Shown piece after piece: positions 1 to 8,600 of a DNA stretch of 64,000 nt. Below the pieces are notes generated by a model. The model was not told the DNA's origin, searched no databases, and saw only the letters and a list, made by a program, of their open reading frames with translations. How positions within the stretch are numbered: position 1 is the stretch's first letter; each line of letters starts with the position of its first letter. The position numbers and the translations under genes are program-made. Source of the DNA: Opitutaceae bacterium. Lineage in GTDB: Bacteria > Verrucomicrobiota > Verrucomicrobiia > Opitutales > Opitutaceae. The stretch covers positions 1 to 64,000 of the forward strand of contig JAIXWF010000021.1 of NCBI GenBank assembly GCA_027482185.1, in the 5' to 3' direction.

Positions 1-31
1 CGTGATCGTTGGCTCTGGCGCCTTGTTCGGC
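1..31 (-). repeat. attC recombination site, truncated by window start (attC-A)
   Basis: The last part of an attC-type site. Bases 1-31 match the same part of the full sites at 553-651 and 1138-1236 except at the outer core. Read on the minus strand it opens with GCCGAAC (R'' core, bases 31-25) followed by AAGGCGCCAGAGCC. The core is the exact complement of the GTTCGGC core at the head of the same cassette (bases 559-553), as expected for a circular cassette. The rest of the site lies outside the window. Confidence 0.75.
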
Positions 32-77
32 TGATATTGCATTGGGAGAAAGCGGCGGACCTCAGATCGGAATCGCG

Positions 78-536
78 CTATTTTACCCATCCATAAACCT
101 CGCGCTGCACTCGCGCCAATTGCTCGGGTGTCCCAAAGTATATCGTTCCGAACGACGGACCACGGTCCAAATTGTTTAGAGCCACACGCATGCAGCCGAT
201 CTCAGTCACTTCGTAGACCAACTCAAACTCGCCTGAGCCCCGGGATATCTCCTTGCCCGAACCAGGTAGGGTCGGCACCGACGCCCTGCTTTCGGTCCGG
301 GTCTGCGACAAGCTGATCCTTGCGCGGTCTCGACTGCTCAAGGTGTACCGACCTCGCACAATCACTCGACTTTTGGGTTCCAAATCGGGCGATTCGCTCA
401 GAACGGCGACGATGGTAATCGAGTCACCTTCGGGAAGCTCATTGGGACCGACGGCTACGGTAGCTGGGGATGGCGCGCGTGCCGCAACGACGGTCGCAAC
501 CGTGAACAAGATGAAAAGACCGATTTTGGCGTACAT
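78..536 (-). CDS. Cassette-borne small secreted protein, unknown function
   Basis: A 152-residue protein with an N-terminal hydrophobic stretch (LFILFTVATVVAARA), read as a signal peptide, then a beta-rich soluble region without a family I recognise. The ATG lies only about 17 bases inside the cassette boundary (core at 553-559), so there is almost no leader and little room for a promoter of its own. This is typical of integron cassettes, which rely on read-through from upstream. It is the only sizeable minus-strand frame in cassette 1. One cysteine near the C-terminus does not suggest a function. Confidence 0.7.
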   Translation of the reverse strand: MYAKIGLFILFTVATVVAARAPSPATVAVGPNELPEGDSITIVAVLSESPDLEPKSRVIVRGRYTLSSRDRARISLSQTRTESRASVPTLPGSGKEISRGSGEFELVYEVTEIGCMRVALNNLDRGPSFGTIYFGTPEQLARVQREVYGWVK

Positions 537-552
537 GTGCGTGGGGATTTTT

Positions 553-651
553 GCCGAACGTCAAAGATGAGCCACGAGCGCGGCCGGCGCGACTCCTGCG
601 CCAGCAGGAGGCGTGACGGACGTGATCGTTGGCTCTAGCGCCTTGTTAGCC
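553..651 (-). repeat. attC site of cassette 2 (attC-B)
   Basis: A 99-bp site. On the minus strand it runs from GGCTAAC (R'', bases 651-645) followed by AAGGCGC, through a central hairpin (CTCCTGC/GCAGGAG) with outer arms GAGCC/GGCTC, to CTTTGAC and GTTCGGC (R', bases 559-553). Its interior differs from the site at 1138-1236 at only two positions. The TAACAAGGCGC start and TTTGACGTT end match well-known attC sites of environmental integrons. Confidence 0.88.
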
Positions 652-693
652 CGATATTGCATTGGGGAAATGTGTGAAACTCCAAATTGAATC

Positions 694-1134
694 TCAGAGT
701 TTGGAGTATTCGCGAATGTAGGCGGCGTACTCGCCGTGATGGATTCGGATTAGAAATTCGAGAAGCGTGCCATTGGCAACCATGCACCCGTTCGTCGCGC
801 GAACCATGGGATTGAATCTTCCGACCAAGTCGCGCCGGCACTGCTCGAAAATGGTAGGTGTCAAATAGTGAAACGCTGCGAGGGCATAGACTTTGGCTTC
901 CGTGGTGCCTCGATTGTAAACCTCAATGAGCGGGCGGATCTTATCTTCTCGGGCCAAGATTCGTGCGAGCGCTCGCTCTCCTGAGGATCTACCGTTCAAA
1001 GCGACAATATCGAATGCGAAAAGCTGTACCTTTGAGAGCGCTTGAACATCGGCATCGCTCGTTGCGGCCACTGCCGACTCAGCGGCGATCGCCAGCGGGG
1101 CGAGGAACAGAAGTATGAGGAAACGCAGCGTCAT
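694..1134 (-). CDS. Cassette-borne small secreted protein, unknown function
   Basis: A 146-residue protein opening with MTLRFLILLFLAPLAIAA, a clear signal peptide, then an alpha-helical region. Two cysteines (in QCRRDL and NGCMV) could form a disulfide. No family recognised. I chose the ATG at 1134 because a longer in-frame version would begin with a TTG inside the attC core. The ATG lies only a few bases inside the cassette boundary, again leaving no room for a private promoter. It is the only gene of cassette 2 and is followed by its own attC. Confidence 0.72.
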   Translation of the reverse strand: MTLRFLILLFLAPLAIAAESAVAATSDADVQALSKVQLFAFDIVALNGRSSGERALARILAREDKIRPLIEVYNRGTTEAKVYALAAFHYLTPTIFEQCRRDLVGRFNPMVRATNGCMVANGTLLEFLIRIHHGEYAAYIREYSKL

Positions 1135-1137
1135 TTT

Positions 1138-1236
1138 GGCTAACGTCAAAGATGAGCCACGAGCGCGGCCGGCGCGACTCCTGCGTCAGCAGGAGGCGTG
1201 ACGGACGTGATCGTTGGCTCTGGCGCCTTGTTAGGC
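1138..1236 (-). repeat. attC site of cassette 3 (attC-C)
   Basis: A 99-bp site nearly identical to the one at 553-651. On the minus strand R'' is GCCTAAC (1236-1230) and R' is GTTAGCC (1144-1138). R'' complements the GTTAGGC at the head of cassette 3 (1593-1587), and R' complements the R'' of cassette 2. Such pairing inside each cassette, with mixed pairs inside each chromosomal attC, arises only when cassettes insert as circles. Confidence 0.88.
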
Positions 1237-1592
1237 TGAATATAGGGAATTGGAAAAACGGGATCGAATGCCGCTTGGGAAGCAGGGAAATCCTTCGCTG
1301 CAAGCTTGGCAAAACGGGATTCCCGAACTCCCAGGATGAATGCCATGGGACCAATCTTGGAGAAACAGCATTCCCGAATTCCCAAGATGTCCGAAGCCGA
1401 AGCCCCTATTTCTTCATCAGGATGACCGCATTGGTTCCACGGCATCGAATCTCGCCCTTGATTCCATGGCATCGCCTTCACGGGAGCGAAATTGGTTCTA
1501 CGGCATTCACTGCCAAGCTTCGAAATCAGGAAAACCTCCCGAATCTGATTTCGGCTCGGCCTTTGAGGGGTGCGCATCGCGAAGACGCCTAA
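1231..1592 (-). other. Integron cassette 3 without a convincing gene
   Basis: A cassette-length segment between two core sites. The longest minus-strand frame starts inside the core and runs out through the attC, so it is probably not a gene. The segment holds short repeats instead: TTGRTTCYAYGGCATYS-like words at 1431-1447, 1458-1474 and 1492-1508, an inverted relative near 1338-1354, and two near-copies of ATTCCCGAAYTCCCARGATG near 1319 and 1371. It may be a non-coding cassette or one encoding an RNA or very short peptide. Confidence 0.55.
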
Positions 1593-1602
1593 CGTCAAAG
1601 GC
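1587..1602 (-). other. Isolated core site: array-proximal end, possible attI remnant
   Basis: On the minus strand it reads CTTTGACGTTAGGC, the right-hand end of an attC/attI-type site, but the flanking bases no longer match the attC interior. It sits 92 bases from the start of the divergent recombinase gene. In integrons the attI site lies just here, between intI and the first cassette. It could equally be an attC cut by a later insertion. Confidence 0.5.
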
Positions 1603-1684
1603 TAGCCGAGTGGATCGGTGGGCCAACCAGATACACGGCTTCGCTGGGTGCGCATGACACGCGGTTGACAACGCAACCCGAAGC

Positions 1685-2926
1685 ATGAGCCAACCCATCG
1701 TCATCACCAACGGTCAGCACGAAATCAAAATCTACACGGTCCGAAATCGGGACCGTTCGGTCTTTCAACTTTCCTACTATGAGGGCGGGCATCGCAGACG
1801 GCAGACTTACGCGAAAGTCGGCGATGCGCGTCGGCAAGCCAAGATCGTTCTAACGCGTTTGGCTGTGACTCGGCATCAGACCCAGGAAGTCTCTGCGGCG
1901 GATCTCGAAGGCTTCGTGATTGCGCAGCAGCGCGTGGCCAGCACGGGCGTTCCTCTGCATCTTTGCGCGGAGCTCTTCGCGGAAGCCCACGCCCTACTGG
2001 GCGGGCGGTCGCTCGTTGATGCGGTGAGCTTTTACATCGAGCACAATCCGGCGGATGTGAAACCGCACACGCTCGTGGAGTTGATCGCTGATTTTGCGGC
2101 TCATCGTGAAGCGATGGGAGTTGCCGCCGACTATGTGGCCGACATTCGGCGCCAGTTGGGGCGATTGGCGGCCGCCCACGCCGGACGGCGCCTTGGCGAA
2201 CTGACCACGGCCGACCTTGACCGCTGGCTTGGCGGACAGTCTTGGCACCCGATCACCAAAAACAACGTCCGAAAGATTTGCGTTACCTTCGGGAACTGGG
2301 CGAAGGCCAACCGGTACCTGCCGACGGATCGCCCGACGGCGTTCGACGGGATGCTCACCTACAAGGTGCCGACCACGAAGGTGGAAATCTACACGCCGCA
2401 GGAACTGCATCGATTGCTGGACGCCGTCGCGGACCAAAGGCCGGAGTTGCTACCGTGGCTTGCTTGCGCCGCGTTCACCGGAGCCAGAGTGTCGGAGCTG
2501 GCGCTGCTTTCGTGGGAAAATTTGCGCTTCGACCGCGGTTTCATCGAGGTTGCGTCGCAAAAGGTCAGAACGAAGGCACGTCGGCTGGTGCCGCTGCATG
2601 ATGCTCTCAAGAGTTGGCTCGCGGCGGTTCGACGGGAGGCCGGGCCGATCAATGTCTACACCGATCCGAATGCGGCGTTGAAGCGGATTGCCGACGAAGT
2701 CGGCGTTTCCCTCAAGGCAAACGGATTTCGTCACAGCTACATCAGCTACCGGCTCGCGACGCTGCACGATACGGCACGGGTGGCGCTTGAGGCCGGCAAC
2801 TCCCCGGACATCATTTTCCAGCACTACCGGGAATTGGTTACTCCCGAGGAGGCCCGCTGCTGGTTTGAGCCCCGTGAACTGGCTGCGATTGGGGCGTCAC
2901 CCATTGGGAAGGCGCGCTCAGCTTAG
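1685..2926 (+). CDS. Tyrosine recombinase (phage-integrase family, Verrucomicrobiota type)
   Basis: A 413-residue site-specific recombinase. An N-terminal arm-binding-like region (1-125) precedes a SAM-like core-binding domain (about 126-225) and the catalytic domain. Catalytic residues visible: R268 (in TGARVSE), Lys near 293-297, R349 (in NGFRHSY) and Tyr381 (in FQHYREL). Both histidines of the usual R-K-H-R-H-Y set are asparagine (N346 and N372, in AGNSPDII). I recall this pattern as common in Verrucomicrobiota integrases, so it need not mean loss of activity. The gene diverges from the cassette array exactly where intI would be, but I see no IntI-specific insertion. It may instead integrate the mobilisable element downstream. 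Confidence 0.88.
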   Translation: MSQPIVITNGQHEIKIYTVRNRDRSVFQLSYYEGGHRRRQTYAKVGDARRQAKIVLTRLAVTRHQTQEVSAADLEGFVIAQQRVASTGVPLHLCAELFAEAHALLGGRSLVDAVSFYIEHNPADVKPHTLVELIADFAAHREAMGVAADYVADIRRQLGRLAAAHAGRRLGELTTADLDRWLGGQSWHPITKNNVRKICVTFGNWAKANRYLPTDRPTAFDGMLTYKVPTTKVEIYTPQELHRLLDAVADQRPELLPWLACAAFTGARVSELALLSWENLRFDRGFIEVASQKVRTKARRLVPLHDALKSWLAAVRREAGPINVYTDPNAALKRIADEVGVSLKANGFRHSYISYRLATLHDTARVALEAGNSPDIIFQHYRELVTPEEARCWFEPRELAAIGASPIGKARSA

Positions 2927-3000
2927 AATCTCGCGGTGGTACGGCATCTTCCAGAGCCTGGCGTCGTTACGGTCCAACGCCAGTTGCTGACGCCGTTGGT

Positions 3001-3363
3001 CTAAACGCCGGAGGCGTCAGCGATCTCGGATCTCCAGAAATCCTGCCAGGCTTCTGTTTGGAGCTTCTCGTTCCATGCCGTCAGGTCGGATCTCCCGTCT
3101 TCCAAATCGATGATGGTGCCGACGAGCGTTTCGCCCGACATAACGTCGATACCTCCGGGGCCATCGCTTTCCAAGTGGGTAGCGGGAAACAGATGCACAT
3201 GTCCCTGATGTTCGGCCCAGAGTTCTGCGGCCAAGAGTCCGCGACCGGGGATCCACGCAATCGCCCCGAGGGCGAATGGAGGATTGCGATTGGGAAAGTG
3301 GAGTTTGGCTCCCTGCGTGACCAGTAAAGCGGCCTCGGCGAATGCGGCTTCGGACGGATTCAT
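3001..3363 (-). CDS. Hypothetical protein of the integration module
   Basis: A 120-residue acidic protein (start MNPSEAAFAEAALLV). I chose the ATG at 3363; the frame is open further upstream but that part overlaps the divergent excisionase-like gene and looks random. No signal peptide, no membrane segment, no family recognised. The sequence contains hydrophobic strands and a tryptophan-rich C-terminus (EAWQDFWRSEIADASGV), suggesting a small globular cytoplasmic protein. It is transcribed towards the recombinase gene. Confidence 0.6.
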   Translation of the reverse strand: MNPSEAAFAEAALLVTQGAKLHFPNRNPPFALGAIAWIPGRGLLAAELWAEHQGHVHLFPATHLESDGPGGIDVMSGETLVGTIIDLEDGRSDLTAWNEKLQTEAWQDFWRSEIADASGV

Positions 3364-3475
3364 GGTGAGGGTTTTTGAGTGTCTGCGGCTGGATTCTGGA
3401 CTCGGCAATCGGTCCAAAGCGCAGGTCGATGCCGACGTCGCGGGGACAGTCAAGGTTGACGGTGAAACCAAGAGT

Positions 3476-3748
3476 ATGACCAATCCAACCGATCCGCCGA
3501 TTCCACTGGGGCATCTTTCCTGCGAAGCACTATGGACCACCGCTGAAGTGGCCCGATTCCTTGCCTGCACGCCGCGGCATGTGGTCAATCTGCAGATGAA
3601 CGGACTGCCGCATTTCTACGTCGGTCGGCTTGTGCGATTCGATCCCGCCGAAGTCCGTGCGTTTCTGCGCGACCGTCGGCGCTTGGAGTCCGGCGTGAAG
3701 CGCCGTCGGTCTCGGTTTGCGAGCCAGCTGGACTTGGCGCGCAACTAG
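3476..3748 (+). CDS. Excisionase-like helix-turn-helix protein
   Basis: A 90-residue protein. After a short leader it carries LWTTAEVARFLACTPRHVVN followed by LPHFYVGRLVRFDPAEVRAF, the winged-helix pattern of MerR-like/excisionase-family (HTH_17) proteins. A basic tail (KRRRSRF) follows. The ATG at 3476 removes an N-terminal extension that lacks family character. Such proteins usually set the direction of, or regulate, a neighbouring tyrosine recombinase, here 550 bases upstream on the same strand. It ends in a 4-bp convergent overlap with the next gene. Confidence 0.78.
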   Translation: MTNPTDPPIPLGHLSCEALWTTAEVARFLACTPRHVVNLQMNGLPHFYVGRLVRFDPAEVRAFLRDRRRLESGVKRRRSRFASQLDLARN

Positions 3749-4440
3749 TTTCGCGACGGATCTGCGGGCTGCGATGGTTGGAGGCTAGTGGCGCGCAGCC
3801 GGTCGACGAACTGTACGAAATGCGGCAGGTCCCGGAGCGCCGTTTGCGCGGTTGCCGTCGTCCACGTGCCCCAAAGGCGGGCACGATTGGCGAGCAAGCG
3901 GTCGGTGGCCCGCAATTCCCGCATAATTGCAAAGACTGGGTGAGAAGTGGGGGAGCTCAGTCGGGGCGCGTTCGTCCCGGTGGCGAGGTACAGTCGGAGG
4001 TGTCGCCTGAGATCTCGTGCACTCCACTGCTCCGCCGCAGCGCGGGAGAGCCAGCGTTCGATCGCTCCGGAGTCCGAGCACACAAGTCCGATCTCGTAGT
4101 GATGGGACCAGGTCAATCTGTCATGACGACGTGACGGTGGAATGCGGCGGCAGACCATCGCCGCGTTGCGCAGGGTGCCGGGATTGAATCCGGTTGCCTG
4201 GGCGCAGGCGGCGGCGAGCCCGCGGCAGCCCGGACCCGCTTGGGCAAGAATGTCTCCCAGCCATGCCGTGAGAGTCAGGTTTGTGCCGGAGTGGACACGG
4301 ATCGAGCCTGCGAGCGTCGCTGCTAGATGGCGAAGATCGTTGGGTCCCAGACCGGGGCGAATCACCAGACCCAATGGACCGGCTGAAACGACCATGTCCT
4401 GCGGCAGACGCCGGAGTAGGTTGGTGGACTCAATTGTCAT
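3745..4440 (-). CDS. Hypothetical protein, possible DNA-binding protein of the element
   Basis: A 231-residue soluble protein with no certain family. The segment around residues 110-150 (LTWSHHYEIGLV, then WLSRAAAEQWSARDLRRHLR) resembles the 'SHH ... LL..A....WS...LR..I' helical block found in several plasmid and phage DNA-binding families, which hints at a replication or regulatory role but does not prove it. It overlaps the end of the upstream gene (4430-4717) by 11 bases and is probably translated with it. Confidence 0.6.
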   Translation of the reverse strand: MTIESTNLLRRLPQDMVVSAGPLGLVIRPGLGPNDLRHLAATLAGSIRVHSGTNLTLTAWLGDILAQAGPGCRGLAAACAQATGFNPGTLRNAAMVCRRIPPSRRHDRLTWSHHYEIGLVCSDSGAIERWLSRAAAEQWSARDLRRHLRLYLATGTNAPRLSSPTSHPVFAIMRELRATDRLLANRARLWGTWTTATAQTALRDLPHFVQFVDRLRATSLQPSQPADPSRN

Positions 4441-4717
4441 GGCGGACTTGCCGCGCCCTCGGTGGCAGCCCCAGTCGACGCTGCAGCGCGATCACCTGCT
4501 TGCGAAAGCCCTCGGGCGAAAGGCCGTGGCGAGCTGCGTAGGACCGCAGATCCGAGGTTTCGTACTCTGCCAGGCCGGTCGCATAGACCAGAACATCGAC
4601 AGCGAGGTTGCGGTCCGTGGCGCCGGCGAGCTCGTAGGCCAAGTCGCGGATCGCTGCCGCAGTCCGGTCTGCCTGCGTAGATTCGAGCCGGTCAATTGGC
4701 TGAGCCGGGAAACGCAT
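4430..4717 (-). CDS. Small hypothetical protein with strong ribosome-binding site
   Basis: A 95-residue alpha-helical protein (MRFPAQPIDRLESTQADRTA...). The start at 4717 is supported by GGAGGTGGATTCC directly before the ATG, an excellent Shine-Dalgarno match. The mid-section (YETSDLRSYAARHGLSPEGF) looks like a helix-turn-helix, consistent with a small DNA-binding protein. It leads a two-gene minus-strand unit with the 231-residue protein. Confidence 0.65.
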   Translation of the reverse strand: MRFPAQPIDRLESTQADRTAAAIRDLAYELAGATDRNLAVDVLVYATGLAEYETSDLRSYAARHGLSPEGFRKQVIALQRRLGLPPRARQVRHDN

Positions 4718-5691
4718 GGAATCCACCTCCGGCATGGGTGAGAGAGCAGGGCGGCGCACAGGCATGAGTCGGTTTGCCAAGGGTCTAACGCAACGAGCGT
4801 GGCGCAATTGCGCTTCCGATTCAATAGAGTTTGAGCCGATAGATTTATATAGCGAAAATCGTTGTGGTGATGTGGTGGTAGTGAAATTCGAGCATGCGAA
4901 GTTCGACGTATGCGGCCCCGAGCGCTGGTTCCGGATTCACAGTCGTGCAAATCTTGGAGTGGTTCTGAACTTCTTTTACTCCGGCAGTCCAGCGAGCGGA
5001 AACCCAGCTTGGAGCGGGCTTCGGTTCGCCGACGTCCGAAGGATTACGGAGGCCTTCCGGGTCTGGCGTACGAAGGGCCTACTCGAGGGATCGAGAAATT
5101 CCAAAGTACCGCAGTCCGCGCGTCGCACCCGTAAATTTATGGGCTCTTGTCAAGGCTCGCGTTTAGTCTGCGTTCCGTAAAATCATTTCTGTTTCGGTGG
5201 GCGCAACGCCGCGAACTCGTCGTGTGCGGGTTCGCTTCAGCCCTCCGGTGAGTTCGGATGTTTTTTCCGAATTTGTGAAAGATGCCGGTGGTCGGGTGCG
5301 TTTCCTCAGCCAGCCACGCATCCCAACCACTACCATGCCATGATTGCCCGGCGTCTTTGCTGCCTTGAAGCCTTTGGCTGTTCTTCAGCCTCCGGGGCTG
5401 TTGCCTTGCGCCTTTTCGCGCACCGCTTCAGTGCCGGGCTCACGCGTGCTGCGTCTAGCGCTGCAGTCGAAGGGCGCGACAGCACCGCGATTCAGTCGGT
5501 AGCAAACCGGATGATTGTGCGAGTTTGGGCGGCACGCGGGAACGCGACGAGCTTCTGGGCTGCCTGCCGCCGCGGTAGCCCGCGAGAGCAAGGGTTCAAA
5601 GGCTTCTGGAATCAACCCCCATTCAGATCTCAGCGGATCGAGTCCTCGGGCGCCATTCCCGGGCACGCATAGACAGCTTTGAAATTGTAAA
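4718..5691 (+). other. Long intergenic region without a supported gene
   Basis: Almost 1 kb between the integration module and the surface-protein operon. Frames of 74-154 codons exist on both strands but their composition is arginine/serine-rich and random-looking. The first part (about 4800-4900 and 5100-5200) is AT-richer than its surroundings. A short inverted repeat TTCGGA/TCCGAA lies at 5253-5271. The promoter of the downstream operon should lie in the last 200 bases, but I cannot name a box with confidence. Confidence 0.5.
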
Positions 5692-8600
5692 ATGAATAAC
5701 GACTTAGCCTTTTCCTCTGTTCTGAGGAGGTGCGTTTTGACCTCGTTGGTGGTGGCGTTCTGCTCTCTTGCGGAAGCGCAGAGTTCGTACGCGACGGGTG
5801 GCACAATTCTCCGAGACGGAAGCTATGTGTACCACGTATTTTCGGCGAACGGCACATTGTCGGTTCCAAGTTCGCGCACGGTCCAACTGCTGGTCGTTGG
5901 AGGAGGCGGAGCTGGACTGGACGGTGGCGGCGGTGGCGGAGGATTTGTCGAATCAACAACGACCATCTCGGCGGGCAGCCACAGTGTTGTCGTTGGCGCC
6001 GGAGGCACATCCGGAAACAACGGTGGCAATTCTGCGTTTTTCGGACTGACGGCTTATGGCGGCGGAGGTGGAAACAAAAACGGGGCGACGGGCGGAGGCG
6101 CGCCGCGCGATGCGTCTGCGGCCGGCGGAGTTGCGGTCTACGGATCGCAGGGTTACGCGGGCGGTGCCGCCGAAGCAGGAGGCTGGTGCTCCTCGGGTGG
6201 CGGAGGAGGTGCGGGCTCAGCCGGCCAAAATGGAACGAACCAAGGCGGGTACCAGGAGGAGTTTTTCAACGAGGAAACGAATCAATGGGAAGGTGGTTGG
6301 CAGTTTCCTGACGGTCCCGGAGGAAATGGCGGCAACGGACGCAGTTCCAACATCACCGGAAACTGGGTAGACTACGGGGGTGGTGGCGGCGGAACCAACG
6401 CTAGCGGACTGGGCGTAGTGCCCTCCGGAGGTCAAGGCGGTGGTGGAGCCGGGAGCCGAGGACTGGCCGTAGGAGGTGCCGGTGAAAATGGAAAGGGCGG
6501 GGGCGGCGGTGCATTCGCGGTTGGCGGCAGCGGAGTTGTAATCGTGCGGTATTTTGCCCCGTCGGCGAACCAGACGATTACATTTCCGGTGATCGCAAAC
6601 CGAGTGCCGTCCGATCCTCCGCTCGTTCTCACGGCGACTGCGTCTTCCGGATTGCCGGTACGTTATACGGTTTCTGGACCAGCAACGCTTTCGGGGAGCA
6701 CGCTCACGCCCACCGGACTCGGGACGATCACGGTGACGGCGATTCAGGACGGAAACTATGCATTCTCGCCGGCGTCGCTTTCGCGAACCTTTGCGGTAAA
6801 GCACAACCAAACAGTTGCTTTCGGCTCCCTCTACAATCGCGTTTATGGGGATGCGCCGTTCGGAGTTTCGGCGACCGCAAGCTCGGGTTTGCCCGTGTCG
6901 TTCAGTATTGTTTCGGGTCCTGCCGTTGTTTCGGGCAACTTGATCCGGCTTACCGGGGTAGGAACCGTCATCGTTGCCGCGCAGCAGAACGGCAATGAAA
7001 ACTATCATGCGGCTGCCGCGGTAAACCAAAGCTTCTCCGTTCTGAAAGGGAGCCAGTTTCCGGTGGGAACAGGTGGTACCATCACGCGCTCGGGCGATTA
7101 TCTGATTCATACGTTCCCATACGCGGGTGGAGCCACCTTCACGGCTCCGGCAGGAGACAACTGGGCGTATGAAATACTTCTCGTTGGGGGTGGCGGTGGC
7201 GGTGTCAGCGGAGGCGGTGGGGGTGGTGGCGTTGTTCATATCCTCGGGCATCCGCTGCCGGGCGGAGTTCACGGGATCAACGTTGGTGCCGGAGGGGCGT
7301 CGGGCTACAACGGCGGCAATTCCACATTTGCCGGCTTCGTGGCGTACGGTGGTGGCGGTGGGGGACTAAACGGCGCATCAGGCGGGGGCGCTTCGAGAGA
7401 CTCGAACTCCCCGGGCGGAACATCGGTACCGGCTGGTCAAGGATGGTATGGAGGCGCTTCGACCGCCGGTGGTTGGTCGGCCTCGGGCGGCGGCGGCGGC
7501 GCGGGCGGCCCTGGTGGCGACGGTAGCAACGATGGCGGTTGGGATGAAAACGCTCAGGAATGGTTGTACCCCGATAGCAAGGGTGGCGACGGCGGCGTGG
7601 GGCGGCAGTTTTCGATCTCTGGCGCTGCGATTTACTATGGCGGCGGTGGCGGAGGAACCAATGAGTCGGGCCAAGGTGCGATTCCCGCGGGCGGCCTCGG
7701 CGGCGGTGGTGCTGGCGGTCGAGGTGGTTCGGCTGCAGGGCAACCCGGTACATCCGGGTTGGGCGGAGGTGGCGGGGCCTATGCAGCAGGAGGAAGCGGA
7801 ACCGTGATCATTCGCTACTGCTCGCCGGTGCCGATCTCCCAAACGATCGATTTTCCGGCCATACCCACACGAACAACTGGAGAGTCCTTTGCGCTCAATG
7901 TCACCGCGTCTTCAGGTCTGCCGGTGAGTCTCCGGGTTGTATCTGGATCTGCCGTATTGCAAGGCACCACACTTGCCGTCGGTCTGCCCGGTAACGTCAC
8001 CGTCACGGCCACCCAGAACGGAGGATTAGGCTACACTGCGGCAACACCGATTACCCGCACGTTCTCGGTCGTGAAAGCAAACCAGACCGTCACTTTCCCT
8101 CCGATTGCCAGCCAGACTCTCGGAGCATCGGTCATCCAACTTGGAGCGACGGCATCAACAGCCCTGCCGATTTCCTACAGCGTCACTTCCGGTCCGGCGG
8201 TTATCCTGGGAAGCTCGCTCACCGCTACAGGGGGCGGAAGCGTGACTGTTGTCGCGACCCAAGCGGGAAATGAGTACTACAATGCGGCGTCCGCGAACCA
8301 GACGTTTTCGGTGGTTGCGGATACGGTGCCGCCCAGTCCCGCGCCCGTTCTCAGTGTTTCGTCGGTGGCGGCCAACTCCGTCGTGCTTTCGTGGACGGCG
8401 TCGACAGACGCTATTTCGTCGGTCAGCTACGAGGTAATTCGCAACGGCTCGGTTCTGTTTGTACTCGGCAAAACTGCAACGACGGTGACCGGCTTGTCCG
8501 CGCAGACGGCATATACCTTTCAGATTCGGGCCAAGGATACCGCCGGCAACTTGGCACCGAGCAACACTGTAAATGCGACGACAACCGCCGCTGGCGGAGC

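Noticed and set aside
1-1240. CRISPR array interpretation of the repeats at the window start
   Set aside because: Repeats are about 99 bp with imperfect dyad structure and are about 490 bp apart with genes between them, which fits attC sites and not CRISPR.
1146-1598. 150-codon minus-strand frame through cassette 3 and its attC
   Set aside because: It begins with a TTG inside the core site, runs through the attC and has no family character; the overlap with the recombination site makes it unlikely to be the cassette gene.
5253-5271. TTCGGA/TCCGAA hairpin with T-rich loop
   Set aside because: The T run is in the loop and not after the stem, so it is not a standard terminator, and no gene ends nearby.
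4716-5672. Plus-strand frames of 154 and 110 codons in the long gap
   Set aside because: Composition is random-looking, no ribosome site, and no recognised domain; treated as non-coding.
6217-7272. 351-codon minus-strand frame opposite the glycine-rich gene
   Set aside because: Arg/Gly/Ser-rich shadow of the GGx-repeat coding strand, a common artefact of glycine-rich genes.
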